DNA of 11,080 nt. Source: an uncultured Thermoleophilia bacterium. Its GTDB lineage: Bacteria > Actinomycetota > Thermoleophilia > UBA2241. Under the pieces are notes generated by a model. It had not been told where the DNA came from. It did no database searches and saw only the letters and a list, made by a program, of their open reading frames with translations. This document shows, in pieces, positions 1-6,475 of this stretch (position 1 is its first letter; the number at the start of each line of letters is the position of its first letter). The translations under genes were made by a program, and so were the position numbers. The stretch is taken from contig CAIWHY010000331.1 in assembly GCA_903912585.1 (NCBI GenBank), positions 1 through 11,080 of the forward strand. Reading direction: 5' to 3'.

Positions 1-105
1 GCGCCACTTTGATGAAGCACGGTGCGCTCTCGTGTTGTGGCGTCCGGCAGCACTCCTTCCAAATCGGCAAGACTGCCGACAATTCGCCGACGAGACGCGC
101 GGCCA
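1..105 (+). repeat. Repeat module L, copy 1 (follows a tRNA-like end)
   Basis: The window opens on GCGCCAC, the same string that ends the two tRNA-like modules at 1962-2077 and 3076-3191, so the preceding tRNA-like part probably lies just outside the window. From there the sequence aligns with 3185-3290. Both copies have GCGCCACT, then TGATG, then CGCTCTCGT, then AAGAC-GCCGAC, and GCCGACGAGA comes 85 and 86 bases after the first base respectively. A third, shorter relative is at 2958-3044 and shares the later GCGCGGCC. No coding function is apparent. It may be the arm of an integrated element or a diverged intergenic repeat. The homology is seen directly; its nature is unknown. Confidence 0.6.
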
Positions 106-323
106 CGGCTCTGCAGGGAGGCACCAGACAAGATCGACGGTCTCCGGCGGCTCTGTCGTAGACGCCAACGCTGCCGAGTGCAGCCCAGCGCGGCCGCTGC
201 CGATACCTGATGGCGAGGACATCGGGGCCTGTATCTGCAGGCTCCGCCTGCTGATCAGCTGCGAGGGACGATCTCGCGTCAGCGAATCGATCGCGGTCGG
301 CAGTACGCATTGGAGGTACGGCT
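106..323 (+). promoter_or_regulatory. Leader region of the Ig-like gene, with alternative hairpins and a strong RBS
   Basis: This stretch has no credible gene. It contains three alternating complementary blocks: GCCTG (227-231), CAGGC (238-242) and GCCTG (246-250). The middle block can pair with either neighbour, giving two mutually exclusive hairpins. The palindrome GCTGATCAGC follows at 250-259. The string around 238-250 resembles CAGGCACCGCCTG at about 3055-3067 in the repeat region, so this may be repeat-derived rather than regulatory. A clear ribosome binding site, GGAGGT (312-317), lies six bases before the GTG start at 324. I could not identify a convincing promoter. Confidence 0.35.
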
Positions 324-1790
324 GTGGGTGCACGAAGCTACGTTCGAGGCCAGTCCGATTCCACATCGCGCGGGGGTCGTCGCCGGCCCGGCGCTCTGGT
401 TCTACTCGCGCTCGGCGTCTGTCTGCTGGCTGCGGCGCTGTTTGTCGGCGCCGCCACGGCGTCCGCCCGGGTCGCCGGCACGGGCAGCGGTGGTCCCGGT
501 GGCATCCGGGTGACTACCCCCCAGCCGGACAAGGTGCTCAACACGTTCAGCTTCCAGGGCCTCAGCCCGGCGGCCGTCGGCACCATCGACCAGACCGCCC
601 ACACCGTCGCCGTCACCGTGCCCACCGGCACCGACGTCACGGCCCTGGTGGCGACGTTCACGTTGAGCGGGCAGTTCGTTTCCGTCCCGCCCAGGAACTC
701 CTACCCGCAGACGAGCGGGCTGACGTCCAACGACTTCAGCAGCCCCGTGACGTACACGGTGCATTCGGCCGTCGACAACTCGACCCAGGACTATGTGGTC
801 ACGGTGACGGTGGGAGCGGGGGCGGCCAGCGCCATCGCCGCGAACGGCGGCAACGCCCAGACGGCGACCGTGGGCACGGCGGTCCGCACAGCTCCGAGCG
901 TCATCGTCAAGGACGCCAACGGCAACCCCGTCTCCGGCACGAGCGTCACCTTCGCCGTCGCCTCCGGCGGCGGCGCCATCACAGGCGCCTCGGCGACCAC
1001 CGACGCCTCCGGCATCGCCACCGTGGGCAGTTGGACGCTGGGCACCGTCGCCGGCGCCAACACCCTGACGGCGACCGCAAGCGGCCTTTCCGGCTCGCCC
1101 GTGAGCTTCACGGCGACCGGCAGCGCCGGCGACGCCACGCAGGACGTGATCGAGACCGCTCCGGACAGCTCCGGCGCGCCGATCGGCGCGCGGTCGGTGG
1201 CTGTGGGCAGCAGCTTCAAGCTCTACGTCAACGCCTGCGACCAGTACGGCAACTTCATCGCCAACACTGTCGGGTTCCCCGACTGGAGCCTCACCAACGT
1301 CACCGGCGGCGTGACCGGCGGAGATGTGGTGATCACGGACGACGGTCCGGGGTCGAACTACGCCACCTTCACGGGCCACCTGAGGGGCACGTGCGTGTTC
1401 AAGATCGTCATGTTGGGCCGCTATACCGCTCACACCGGCACGATCACGGTGACCGGCGCGCCGATCACCGACCCCAAGGTGAAGGTCAACTACCCCAACG
1501 TGACCACCGTCGTCTACCAACCCAATGTCATCTACGACAACGTCCCCCGCATGACCATCATCAACCTTCAGGAGGCCGGCGGGCGCATGACCAGCGCCCG
1601 GCAGTCCGGCAAGAGTGCGAGGCGATGGATCACGATAAAGAAGGTCACCCGCAGGCCAAACGCCCGCGGCATCATCAGGTGGAAGTACAGGCTTCCCTCG
1701 AAGGGCACGTACCGTGTCCGGGCTTCCGTCCGCAAGACCGCGAAGCAGGCCGCCTACAAGACGAAGTGGATCGTGTTCAGGGCGAAGTAG
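324..1790 (+). CDS. Secreted multi-domain Ig-like surface protein
   Basis: This 488-residue protein is probably exported and cell-surface associated. The GTG start is fixed by GGAGGT six bases upstream. Residues 1-22 are basic, and residues 24-48 form a hydrophobic segment ending in ATASA, which looks like a signal peptide. Residues about 71-164 resemble the DUF5018-type repeat (FSFQGLSPAAVGTIDQ, TYTVHSAVDNSTQDYVVTVT). Residues about 168-267 match a bacterial Ig-like group 1 (Big_1, invasin-like) domain with VKDANGNPVSGTSVTF and TDASGIATV. Residues about 272-380 look like a third Ig-type domain with two Cys (305, 357). The last 90 residues are strongly basic, ending GTYRVRASVRKTAKQAAYKTKW, and may be a wall-binding or stalk domain. 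No catalytic motif or sortase signal is visible. A strong hairpin follows the stop, suggesting a single-gene unit. Adhesion or wall structure is inference. Confidence 0.85.
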   Translation: MGARSYVRGQSDSTSRGGRRRPGALVLLALGVCLLAAALFVGAATASARVAGTGSGGPGGIRVTTPQPDKVLNTFSFQGLSPAAVGTIDQTAHTVAVTVPTGTDVTALVATFTLSGQFVSVPPRNSYPQTSGLTSNDFSSPVTYTVHSAVDNSTQDYVVTVTVGAGAASAIAANGGNAQTATVGTAVRTAPSVIVKDANGNPVSGTSVTFAVASGGGAITGASATTDASGIATVGSWTLGTVAGANTLTATASGLSGSPVSFTATGSAGDATQDVIETAPDSSGAPIGARSVAVGSSFKLYVNACDQYGNFIANTVGFPDWSLTNVTGGVTGGDVVITDDGPGSNYATFTGHLRGTCVFKIVMLGRYTAHTGTITVTGAPITDPKVKVNYPNVTTVVYQPNVIYDNVPRMTIINLQEAGGRMTSARQSGKSARRWITIKKVTRRPNARGIIRWKYRLPSKGTYRVRASVRKTAKQAAYKTKWIVFRAK

Positions 1791-1815
1791 CCGGCGCGAA
1801 CTGAGCCGAGCGACG

Positions 1816-1858
1816 GGCGTGGGCCCCGGTCGGGAGAAGCCTGGCCGGGACCCACGCC
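1816..1858 (+). terminator. Strong GC hairpin after the Ig-like gene
   Basis: GGCGTGGG (1816-1823) pairs perfectly with CCCACGCC (1851-1858). After one C/A mismatch the stem continues with CCCGG (1825-1829) against CCGGG (1845-1849) and a few weaker pairs, closing on a small loop near 1834-1840. It lies 25 bases after the TAG at 1788-1790. No T-tract follows, which is common in high-GC actinobacteria. A terminator or mRNA 3'-end stabiliser is likely. Confidence 0.6.
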
Positions 1859-1961
1859 GCCGACGTCATGCCTGGGGCCCCCGTCGCTCCCCCGCAGACG
1901 CGACGCCCACAAGACGGCTTGTCACGGCCCGGGATACCTCAGCACGGCCCAGCACCGGAGC

Positions 1962-2077
1962 CGCGCAGAACCTTGGACTTTGCAGCACTTTCGCGCACGG
2001 ATGCCTAGCAGCAGTCACGCCTTCGTGGTATTGCCTAAACCTGGTGTCGCTGGTTCGATTCCAGCCGGGGGCGCCAC
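1962..2077 (+). repeat. Repeat module R, copy 1, with tRNA-like 3' end
   Basis: This is a 116-base block that aligns without gaps to 3076-3191, with about 95 of 116 matches counted by eye. Identity is weakest at offsets 41-50. The 3' end has the form of a tRNA: a T-arm GCTGG-TTCGATT-CCAGC, then CGGGGGC (a 3' acceptor half), a G discriminator and encoded CCA. Going upstream, GGT...ACC could form part of an anticodon stem around a TTGCCTA loop, but the stem has mismatches. No D-arm or matching 5' acceptor strand (GCCCCCG) is present, so it is not a full tRNA. It could be a tRNA fragment left by site-specific integration, or a decayed tRNA gene. Confidence 0.6.
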
Positions 2078-2258
2078 CTTTGGCGCTAGCGGTGGCGTGG
2101 CCGAGGCGCTCGACAGAGACCGGCCGCTTCTCGACGGCAGGAGGCATGAGGCCAGCGTGCTCCCGGGTATCAACGGGGAGCGACGCGTTGGAGAGAGTGG
2201 TTCTTCCTCATGGGAAGCCGCTTTTCGACTCGACTCTGGTCCTGCAGGGAGGGGATCA
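2078..2258 (+). other. Intergenic stretch before the acetyltransferase
   Basis: This sequence follows the tRNA-like end but does not clearly match module L seen after the other tRNA-like ends. I see no gene. GTGGCGTGGCCGAGG (about 2092-2106) resembles the start of a class II tRNA, but no matching arms follow. GGAGGGG at 2248-2254 is the ribosome binding site of the next gene. Confidence 0.3.
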
Positions 2259-2927
2259 ATGACAGGCGATCCGTCTCGAAGCATCGGATACGTTCACGCG
2301 GCACCGGGCGCCTCGTCTGACGGGGCCGCCCCACCCGCAAGCACGGTCCTGTCAGTGGCGCCCTGCGCTACGGGAGACCTTCCAGATGTGGTCGATGCGA
2401 TCGCCGGCGCCTTCCACGACGATCCGACCTGGTCGTGGGCGTTTCCGGATCCCCTGATGCGGAAGCGCTGGTGGCGGTTCTGTATCGAGAACGCGCTTCG
2501 CTATCCCTGGACGTTCAAGACCGGCGGCCTCGAGGCCGTCTCAGTGTGGATCCCCGCGGCGGGGACGGAGTTCTCCTCTGAGGACGAGGAGAAGATCCCG
2601 AGCGTTCTGGCGGAACTCGTGGGCGATAGAGTGGATGTCGTGACTGAGCTTCTTCGGCGCTTCGAGTCCGCACATCCCCAAGACGAGCCGCACTACTACC
2701 TGAGTCTCCTGGGGACGCACGAGGCGCACAGGGGACGCGGTCTTGGCATGGCGCTCCTCGAAGAGAACCTTGCGCGGATCGACATGGAGCGGATGCCGGC
2801 TTACCTCGAATCGAGCAACCCGGCCAACGATCATCGCTACGAGGCCGTGGGCTTTTTGCCTGTCGTCACCTTCCAGGCACCCGGGAACGGTCCTTCTGTG
2901 ACAGGCATGTGGCGGATGCGGAGGTAG
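2259..2927 (+). CDS. GNAT family N-acetyltransferase
   Basis: A 222-residue cytosolic protein of the GNAT superfamily, which transfers an acetyl group from acetyl-CoA to an amine on a small molecule or protein. The ATG at 2259 is chosen because GGAGGGG lies four to five bases upstream and because further in-frame upstream sequence runs into the repeat at 1962-2077. The acetyl-CoA binding motif A is at residues 145-171, with YLSLLGTHEAHRGRGLGMALL, the R-G-x-G-x-G/A loop being RGRGLG (158-163). The following strand has YLESSNPAND (182-191) and YEAVGF (194-199), the usual C-terminal GNAT strand and Tyr. Residues 1-30 are low-complexity and probably disordered. The substrate cannot be told. The gene stands alone between repeat copies, which suggests it may be accessory cargo. 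Confidence 0.88.
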   Translation: MTGDPSRSIGYVHAAPGASSDGAAPPASTVLSVAPCATGDLPDVVDAIAGAFHDDPTWSWAFPDPLMRKRWWRFCIENALRYPWTFKTGGLEAVSVWIPAAGTEFSSEDEEKIPSVLAELVGDRVDVVTELLRRFESAHPQDEPHYYLSLLGTHEAHRGRGLGMALLEENLARIDMERMPAYLESSNPANDHRYEAVGFLPVVTFQAPGNGPSVTGMWRMRR

Positions 2928-2931
2928 TGTC

Positions 2932-2956
2932 GAGCGCGGTGCGCGGGGGGGCGCTC
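2932..2956 (+). terminator. Weak hairpin after the acetyltransferase
   Basis: GAGCGC (2932-2937) and GCGCTC (2951-2956) form a six-base-pair stem around a G-rich loop, five bases after the TAG. There is no T-tract. The position fits a terminator but the structure is modest, and GC-rich sequence gives such stems by chance. Confidence 0.3.
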
Positions 2957-2957
2957 C

Positions 2958-3044
2958 GTGCGTCTGAAGCGCAGTGCGCTCGTCATTGCGGTCAGAGAGT
3001 CTTCACATGCCGACACGCTGCCGACGAGATGCCCCGCGCGGCCC
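2958..3044 (+). repeat. Repeat module L, copy 2 (shortened)
   Basis: TGAAGC, GTGCGCT (2974-2980), GCCGAC-ACGC-TGCCGACGAGA (3009-3029) and GCGCGGCC recur here in the same order as in 1-105. The distance between GTGCGCT and GCCGACGAGA is about 19 bases shorter than in copy 1. No tRNA-like end precedes this copy. It runs through CAGGCACCGCCTG (about 3055-3067) into the 116-base module at 3076-3191, giving the most complete example of a composite unit of about 230 bases. Confidence 0.5.
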
Positions 3045-3075
3045 AACGCGGCCAGGCACCGCCTGATACCGAGCT

Positions 3076-3191
3076 CGCGCAGAACCCTTGACTGTGCAGC
3101 ACCTTCGCGCACCGGGCGCTACCGCCAATCATGGCTTCGTGGTGTTTCCTGGACCTGGTATCGCTGGTTCGATTCCAGCCCGGGGCGCCAC
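3076..3191 (+). repeat. Repeat module R, copy 2, with tRNA-like 3' end
   Basis: Exactly 116 bases, like the copy at 1962-2077. The 3' end reads GCTGG-TTCGATT-CCAGC, then CCGGGGC, G and CCA, the pattern of a tRNA T-arm and 3' acceptor strand. The T-arm is unchanged between copies, and the acceptor half differs by one base, while the middle of the module has drifted. A 5' acceptor complement (GCCCCGG) is missing upstream, so this is a fragment, not a working tRNA. The minus strand across it encodes the peptide pattern GWNRTSDT, a well-known false protein produced by reading tRNA ends backwards. Confidence 0.6.
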
Positions 3192-3290
3192 TCTGATGCC
3201 GCACTGGTCGCTCTCGTCTTGGAGCGTTCGGCAGCGAACTTGCCCACCTGGCCAAGACCGCCGACATCTTGCCGACGAGAAGAGGCAGCA
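3185..3290 (+). repeat. Repeat module L, copy 3
   Basis: This block starts inside the tRNA-like end of the previous module (GCGCCACT) and aligns along its length with 1-105: TGATG, CGCTCTCGT, CGGCAGC, CCAAGACCGCCGAC and GCCGACGAGA (3271-3280). Spacing from first base to the last motif is 86 bases here and 85 in copy 1. In one forward frame both copies read KTAD-x-x-PTRR, which might be a trace of an old reading frame, but neither copy has a start or real coding length. Confidence 0.55.
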
Positions 3291-3350
3291 TTCGTGTGTA
3301 CTGCCAGGCACGCCTCGGCACGAATCCCCAGTCCCGCCTCCCTGCGCCCC

Positions 3351-3379
3351 TTCGTGAGAACGCAGCTCGGCGGTAGAGT
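3351..3379 (+). promoter_or_regulatory. Possible sigma-70-type promoter upstream of the decarboxylase
   Basis: TTCGTG (3351-3356) and TAGAGT (3374-3379) are spaced by 17 bases. The -10-like box keeps the T-A-x-x-x-T pattern. The -35-like box matches the consensus only at the first two bases. It would give a leader of about 160 bases for the gene at 3549. I see no other candidate in 3291-3548, but a chance match is quite possible. Confidence 0.25.
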
Positions 3380-3456
3380 GGGCGCAAGCAGGTCCGAGGG
3401 GTTGGTCGAAGGCGGTCGCAGGAGCCAGAGGTTGGGCGGCGCGCCCGGCGACGACG

Positions 3457-3528
3457 ATGATCGCCTGCCCCAGCTGCGGCGCGCCTGCGAAGGCCAGTGC
3501 TGGACGAAGACGGCCTGAGGCTGTCTGA
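3457..3528 (+). CDS. Possible 23-residue zinc-ribbon-like peptide or gene remnant
   Basis: A short frame from ATG 3457 to TGA 3526-3528 encodes a peptide starting MIACPSCGAPAK. The CPSCG start is typical of small zinc-ribbon proteins, but the second Cys pair is missing. One base later the next frame reads VLDEDGLRLSELERTG, which looks protein-like, so a frameshift in an older zinc-ribbon gene is one explanation. No strong ribosome binding site precedes the ATG. It could also be a short leader peptide for the decarboxylase 20 bases downstream, or chance. Confidence 0.2.
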   Translation: MIACPSCGAPAKASAGRRRPEAV

Positions 3529-3548
3529 ACTGGAGAGGACCGGTAGAA

Positions 3549-5021
3549 GTGACAGAGTCGATGCGAACCGAGGCGCCCTTCGTCGAGGCGATGCGCGCGT
3601 ACCGCCACGGGCACACCACTGCCTTTCACACGCCGGGCTACAAGCTCGGCGCCGGCGCGCCTGCCGACCTGATCGAGGCGCTCGGCGAGCGCTTCCTCTC
3701 GAGCGACGTCGCCATCGCCGGCGGCCTCGACGACACCCAGACATCAGGCAGTGCGCTGCGCCGCGCCGAAGCGCTGGCGGCAGACGCCTGGGGAGCCGAG
3801 CGGGCGTTCTTCACGGCCAACGGCTCGAGCAGCGGCCTGCAGGCACTGGTCATGACGCTCACCGGACTCAGCGACGAGATCATCGTGCCGCGCAACGCGC
3901 ACAAGGCGCTGCTCGCCGGCTTGATCCTTTCGGGAGCGCGACCAGTCTGGGTCGAGCCGCTCATCGACGAGGTCTGGCAGATCGCCGTGAACGTGCCGCT
4001 GGAGCGCTACGCGACGGCGATCGAGGCCCATCCCCGAGCGCGCGCCGTCTTCGTCACCTCACCGAGCTACAACGGCTACTGCGCCGACCTTGCCGGACTC
4101 GCGACGCTGGCGCACGCCGCCGGCATGCCCCTCGTGGTCGATCAGGCATGGGGTGCTCACCTGAGGTTCTCGCCCGAGCTGCCGCTCGACGCCATGGCGG
4201 CAGGCGCCGACGCCGCCGTGATCAGCGTCCACAAGCAGCTCGCCGCCCTCTCGGGGGCCTCGGTCGTGCTCGCCGCCGGCGAGCGCATCGACGCCGAGCG
4301 CCTGCGCACCATGGTCACGATGCTGTGCACGACCAGCCCGCTCTCCTCGATGTACCTCTCGATCGATGCCGCCCGGCGGCAGATGGTCGAGGACGGCGAG
4401 GCGCTCTGGGGCGCAGCGCTGCGCCTCGCCGCCCTGGCCCGCGAGCGTGTGTCGGCGATCCCCGGGCTCAGCGTGCTCGACCGCGACGAGGCACTGCGGC
4501 CGGGCTCGGTCGACTTCGACCCCGTGCGCCTCACGATCTCGGGCGCAGGCCTTGGCCTCTCGGGCTACGAGCTCGAGCGTCTCCTGCGCAGCGATCACGC
4601 CATCGCCATCGAAGCCGCCGATCCCCACAACATCGTCGCCAACATCACCTTCGGCGACTCCGACGCGACCGTCGACCGTCTGGTCATCGCGCTCGAGACG
4701 ATCAGTTCGCGCGCGGCAGCGAAGGGGGCGGGCGCAACGACCGTCGAGTCGCCCAAGCTGCCTCTCTTCACGGGCCTGGCTTGCAGCCCTCGAGAGGCGT
4801 TCTTCGGACCCTCCGAAGCGCTGCCGCTGCGCGCCTGCGTCGGGCGGGTCAGCGCCGAGATGGTCGTGCCCTACCCGCCCGGCATCCCCGTGCTCGGTCC
4901 CGGAGAGGAGATCTCATCTGAGACGGTGGATTACCTGATAGAAGCGGCGGCGCGAGGCGCCTACGTCCACGGTCCGCGCGACCTTTCGCTGGCGACGCTG
5001 CTCGTCGTCTCGAACGTCTAG
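3549..5021 (+). CDS. PLP-dependent Orn/Lys/Arg decarboxylase family protein
   Basis: A 490-residue fold-type I PLP enzyme of the Orn/Lys/Arg decarboxylase family; members decarboxylate basic amino acids to polyamine precursors (cadaverine, putrescine or agmatine). Length fits the short bacterial group of about 480 residues that lacks the N-terminal wing domain. Visible features are AFHTPGYKLG (25-34), TANGSSSG (89-96) for the cofactor phosphate, RNAHK (115-119) with the ring-stacking His, VVDQAWGAH (196-204) with the Asp that pairs with the pyridine nitrogen, and SVHKQ (226-230) with Lys229 as the Schiff-base lysine. The C-terminal domain has VPYPPGIPVLGPGE. GTG 3549 is chosen because GGAGAGG (3532-3538) lies ten bases upstream; ATG 3561 is possible but too far from it. 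The usual MPGHK is TPGYK here. Substrate cannot be assigned. The enzyme may feed polyamine synthesis or acid resistance. Confidence 0.88.
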   Translation: MTESMRTEAPFVEAMRAYRHGHTTAFHTPGYKLGAGAPADLIEALGERFLSSDVAIAGGLDDTQTSGSALRRAEALAADAWGAERAFFTANGSSSGLQALVMTLTGLSDEIIVPRNAHKALLAGLILSGARPVWVEPLIDEVWQIAVNVPLERYATAIEAHPRARAVFVTSPSYNGYCADLAGLATLAHAAGMPLVVDQAWGAHLRFSPELPLDAMAAGADAAVISVHKQLAALSGASVVLAAGERIDAERLRTMVTMLCTTSPLSSMYLSIDAARRQMVEDGEALWGAALRLAALARERVSAIPGLSVLDRDEALRPGSVDFDPVRLTISGAGLGLSGYELERLLRSDHAIAIEAADPHNIVANITFGDSDATVDRLVIALETISSRAAAKGAGATTVESPKLPLFTGLACSPREAFFGPSEALPLRACVGRVSAEMVVPYPPGIPVLGPGEEISSETVDYLIEAAARGAYVHGPRDLSLATLLVVSNV

Positions 5022-5141
5022 GCGCTCCGCGACAGCCAGCGGGCGACGCTCTCCGGGCTGCGTGAGGTGATCCATGCGGCAGATCCCGACATCGTCGAAG
5101 CATCTGACGCACCAGTCTTCTCGCGGGCGCTCTGGCGATGA
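5022..5141 (+). pseudogene. Remnant of a DUF1801-like gene
   Basis: Immediately after the decarboxylase stop, in the same frame, 39 codons read ALRDSQRATLSGLREVIHAA, then PDIVEASDAPVFSRALWR and TGA. The stretch LREVIHAADPDIVE followed by PVFSR resembles the first half of DUF1801 (YdhG-like) proteins, which have an LR-x-x-I-x-x-A-x-P-x-x-E helix and then a P-V/S-x-S/R strand. It has no start codon of its own with a ribosome binding site, and the second half of the domain is absent. I read it as a truncated gene. The family match is from memory and the piece is short. Confidence 0.4.
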
Positions 5142-5356
5142 TTAGATCGTCCGCGCTGCGGACAGAGTGCGCTGCGGACCGTCTCTTGCGAGCTGTGAGA
5201 GGCAGCCGCCATCGCCGGGCCGTTCACGCGCACTCGGTGCCAGGCGGCAAGCTCTTGGCTCCCAGTCCGCGGCCGGCAGACCATGCTCGAGGCGCAGGTC
5301 GGCCCTGCTGGCGCGCCATTCGCCAACGTCGCTCCCCAAGGAAGGGGAAGAGATCC
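5142..5356 (+). promoter_or_regulatory. Intergenic region before the GH130 operon
   Basis: The stretch begins with a perfect hairpin: GTCCGC (5149-5154), loop GCT, GCGGAC (5158-5163). It could end transcription from the upstream gene, though no T-tract follows. GCTGCGGAC occurs twice (5155-5163 and 5171-5179). I see no gene and no convincing promoter boxes. Any promoter for the GH130 operon should lie here. AAGGA and GGGGAAG (5338-5350) precede the ATG at 5357 and serve as ribosome binding site. Confidence 0.35.
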
Positions 5357-6475
5357 ATGCCCACAGACCAGGCCAAGACCCGTGAACTCGCGACTCGCTC
5401 CGCACTCGCTTTTGTCCCAGACAGGGCCGCTGGGGCGGGCATGCTCGCCGCGGCAGGGGCCTTGACGCCCCAGCTCAGGCGCCTGCCGCACAACCCGATC
5501 ATCTCGCCCAGATGCGACAACGCCTGGGAGTCGTTCGCGACCTTCAACACGGCCGCGATCCATCTGGATGGTCGTGTGCACTTCCTCTACCGCGCCATGG
5601 GGGAACTGGGCATCTCGGTGCTTGGCTACGCTTCGAGCGCCGACGGCATCCACGTCGACGAGCGCGCGGACGAGCCGGCCTACGTACCCCGGGAGTCTTT
5701 TGAGATGACGCCGGCGCCGCCCAGGCAGCACGCGCATCCCAATCCCTATGCCCGACAGTACATGTCGGGCGGTGGCTACGGTGGTTGCGAGGACCCGCGG
5801 CTCACGCTGATCGACGACACGCTCTACATGACCTACGTGGCCTTCAACGGCTTCGCTCCGCCGCGCGTCGCCTTGACCTCGATCGCCGTGAACGACTTCC
5901 TCGCCCAGCGCTGGACGTGGCGGCGCCCCGTGCTGATCTCGCGGCCGGGGATCGTCGACAAGAACGCCGTGCTCTTCCCGGAGCGCATCGGCGGCGAGTA
6001 CGTCTTCTTCCACCGGGTCTTCCCGGAGATGCTCGTCAGCCGGCGAGAGAGTCTCGAGTTCGGCGAAGACGACTACCTCAGCGGAAAGTTCTCCATCGCA
6101 CCCCGTCCGGGATTCTGGGACAGCCGCAAGGTGGGTGCCGGTCCGCCGCCGATCAGGACAAAAGACGGCTGGCTGCTCATCTATCACGCCGTCGACGACC
6201 GCCACGACTCGAAGTACAAGGTCGGCGCCATGCTCCTCGACCTGGTGGAACCAAAAAGGGTGCTCCACCGCTCGCCGGCGCCCATCCTCGCGCCCGACGC
6301 GCCGGCCGAGAACGAGGGCCACAAGGCCGGCGTCGTCTATCCTTGCGGCGCCGTGGTCATGGGCGACGAGCTCATCGTCTACTACGGCGGCGCCGACAAG
6401 TTCGTCTGCGCGGCCACCTACGGGTTGTCCGAGTTCCTGGAGAAACTCGAGCAGGCAGCGGTGTCCGCATGCTGA
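5357..6475 (+). CDS. GH130 family beta-mannoside phosphorylase-like protein, single domain
   Basis: A 372-residue predicted cytosolic glycoside hydrolase family 130 protein, a five-bladed beta-propeller. Most studied members phosphorolyse beta-mannosides, giving alpha-mannose-1-phosphate. After about 44 variable residues the domain begins HNPIISPR (45-52) and WESFATFN (57-64). YRA is at 78-80. GCEDPRLT (143-150) carries Asp146, corresponding to the proposed catalytic acid. DKNAVLFPER (201-210) with HR (219-220), DSRKVGAGPPP (255-265) and LIYHAV (274-279) supply the basic residues and His seen in phosphorylase members. The end has VYPCGAVV and VYYGGAD (341-347). An insertion of roughly 15-20 residues precedes GCEDPR compared with the last domain of the next gene. 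The ATG follows a purine-rich ribosome binding site; Met29 is an alternative. No export signal is visible. It overlaps the next gene by seven bases. Exact substrate unknown. Confidence 0.88.
   Translation: MPTDQAKTRELATRSALAFVPDRAAGAGMLAAAGALTPQLRRLPHNPIISPRCDNAWESFATFNTAAIHLDGRVHFLYRAMGELGISVLGYASSADGIHVDERADEPAYVPRESFEMTPAPPRQHAHPNPYARQYMSGGGYGGCEDPRLTLIDDTLYMTYVAFNGFAPPRVALTSIAVNDFLAQRWTWRRPVLISRPGIVDKNAVLFPERIGGEYVFFHRVFPEMLVSRRESLEFGEDDYLSGKFSIAPRPGFWDSRKVGAGPPPIRTKDGWLLIYHAVDDRHDSKYKVGAMLLDLVEPKRVLHRSPAPILAPDAPAENEGHKAGVVYPCGAVVMGDELIVYYGGADKFVCAATYGLSEFLEKLEQAAVSAC

Noticed and set aside
32..1804. Forward frame of 590 codons overlapping the Ig-like gene in another frame
   Set aside because: It is Arg/His-rich with no domain, while the 324-1790 frame has a ribosome binding site, a signal peptide and Ig-like domains.
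1962..2077. Complete tRNA gene
   Set aside because: The T-arm, acceptor half and CCA are present, but no D-arm or complementary 5' acceptor strand could be found upstream in either copy.
2092..2125. Start of a Ser/Leu-type tRNA (GTGGCGTGGCCGAGG)
   Set aside because: No anticodon arm, T-arm or 3' end follows, so it is likely a chance resemblance.
1866..2147. Minus-strand frames containing GWNRTSDT or AGIEPATPG, also at about 3119-3630
   Set aside because: These peptide strings are the known false products of translating tRNA 3' ends backwards; they mark the tRNA-like repeats instead.
5018..6322. Long minus-strand reading frame opposite the GH130 gene, and similar ones at 402-1520, 7213-8391, 8328-9743 and 10030-11010
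   Set aside because: They lie opposite genes with clear family motifs, have Arg/Ala/Gly-rich composition with no recognisable domain, and are the usual antisense shadows of high-GC coding DNA.
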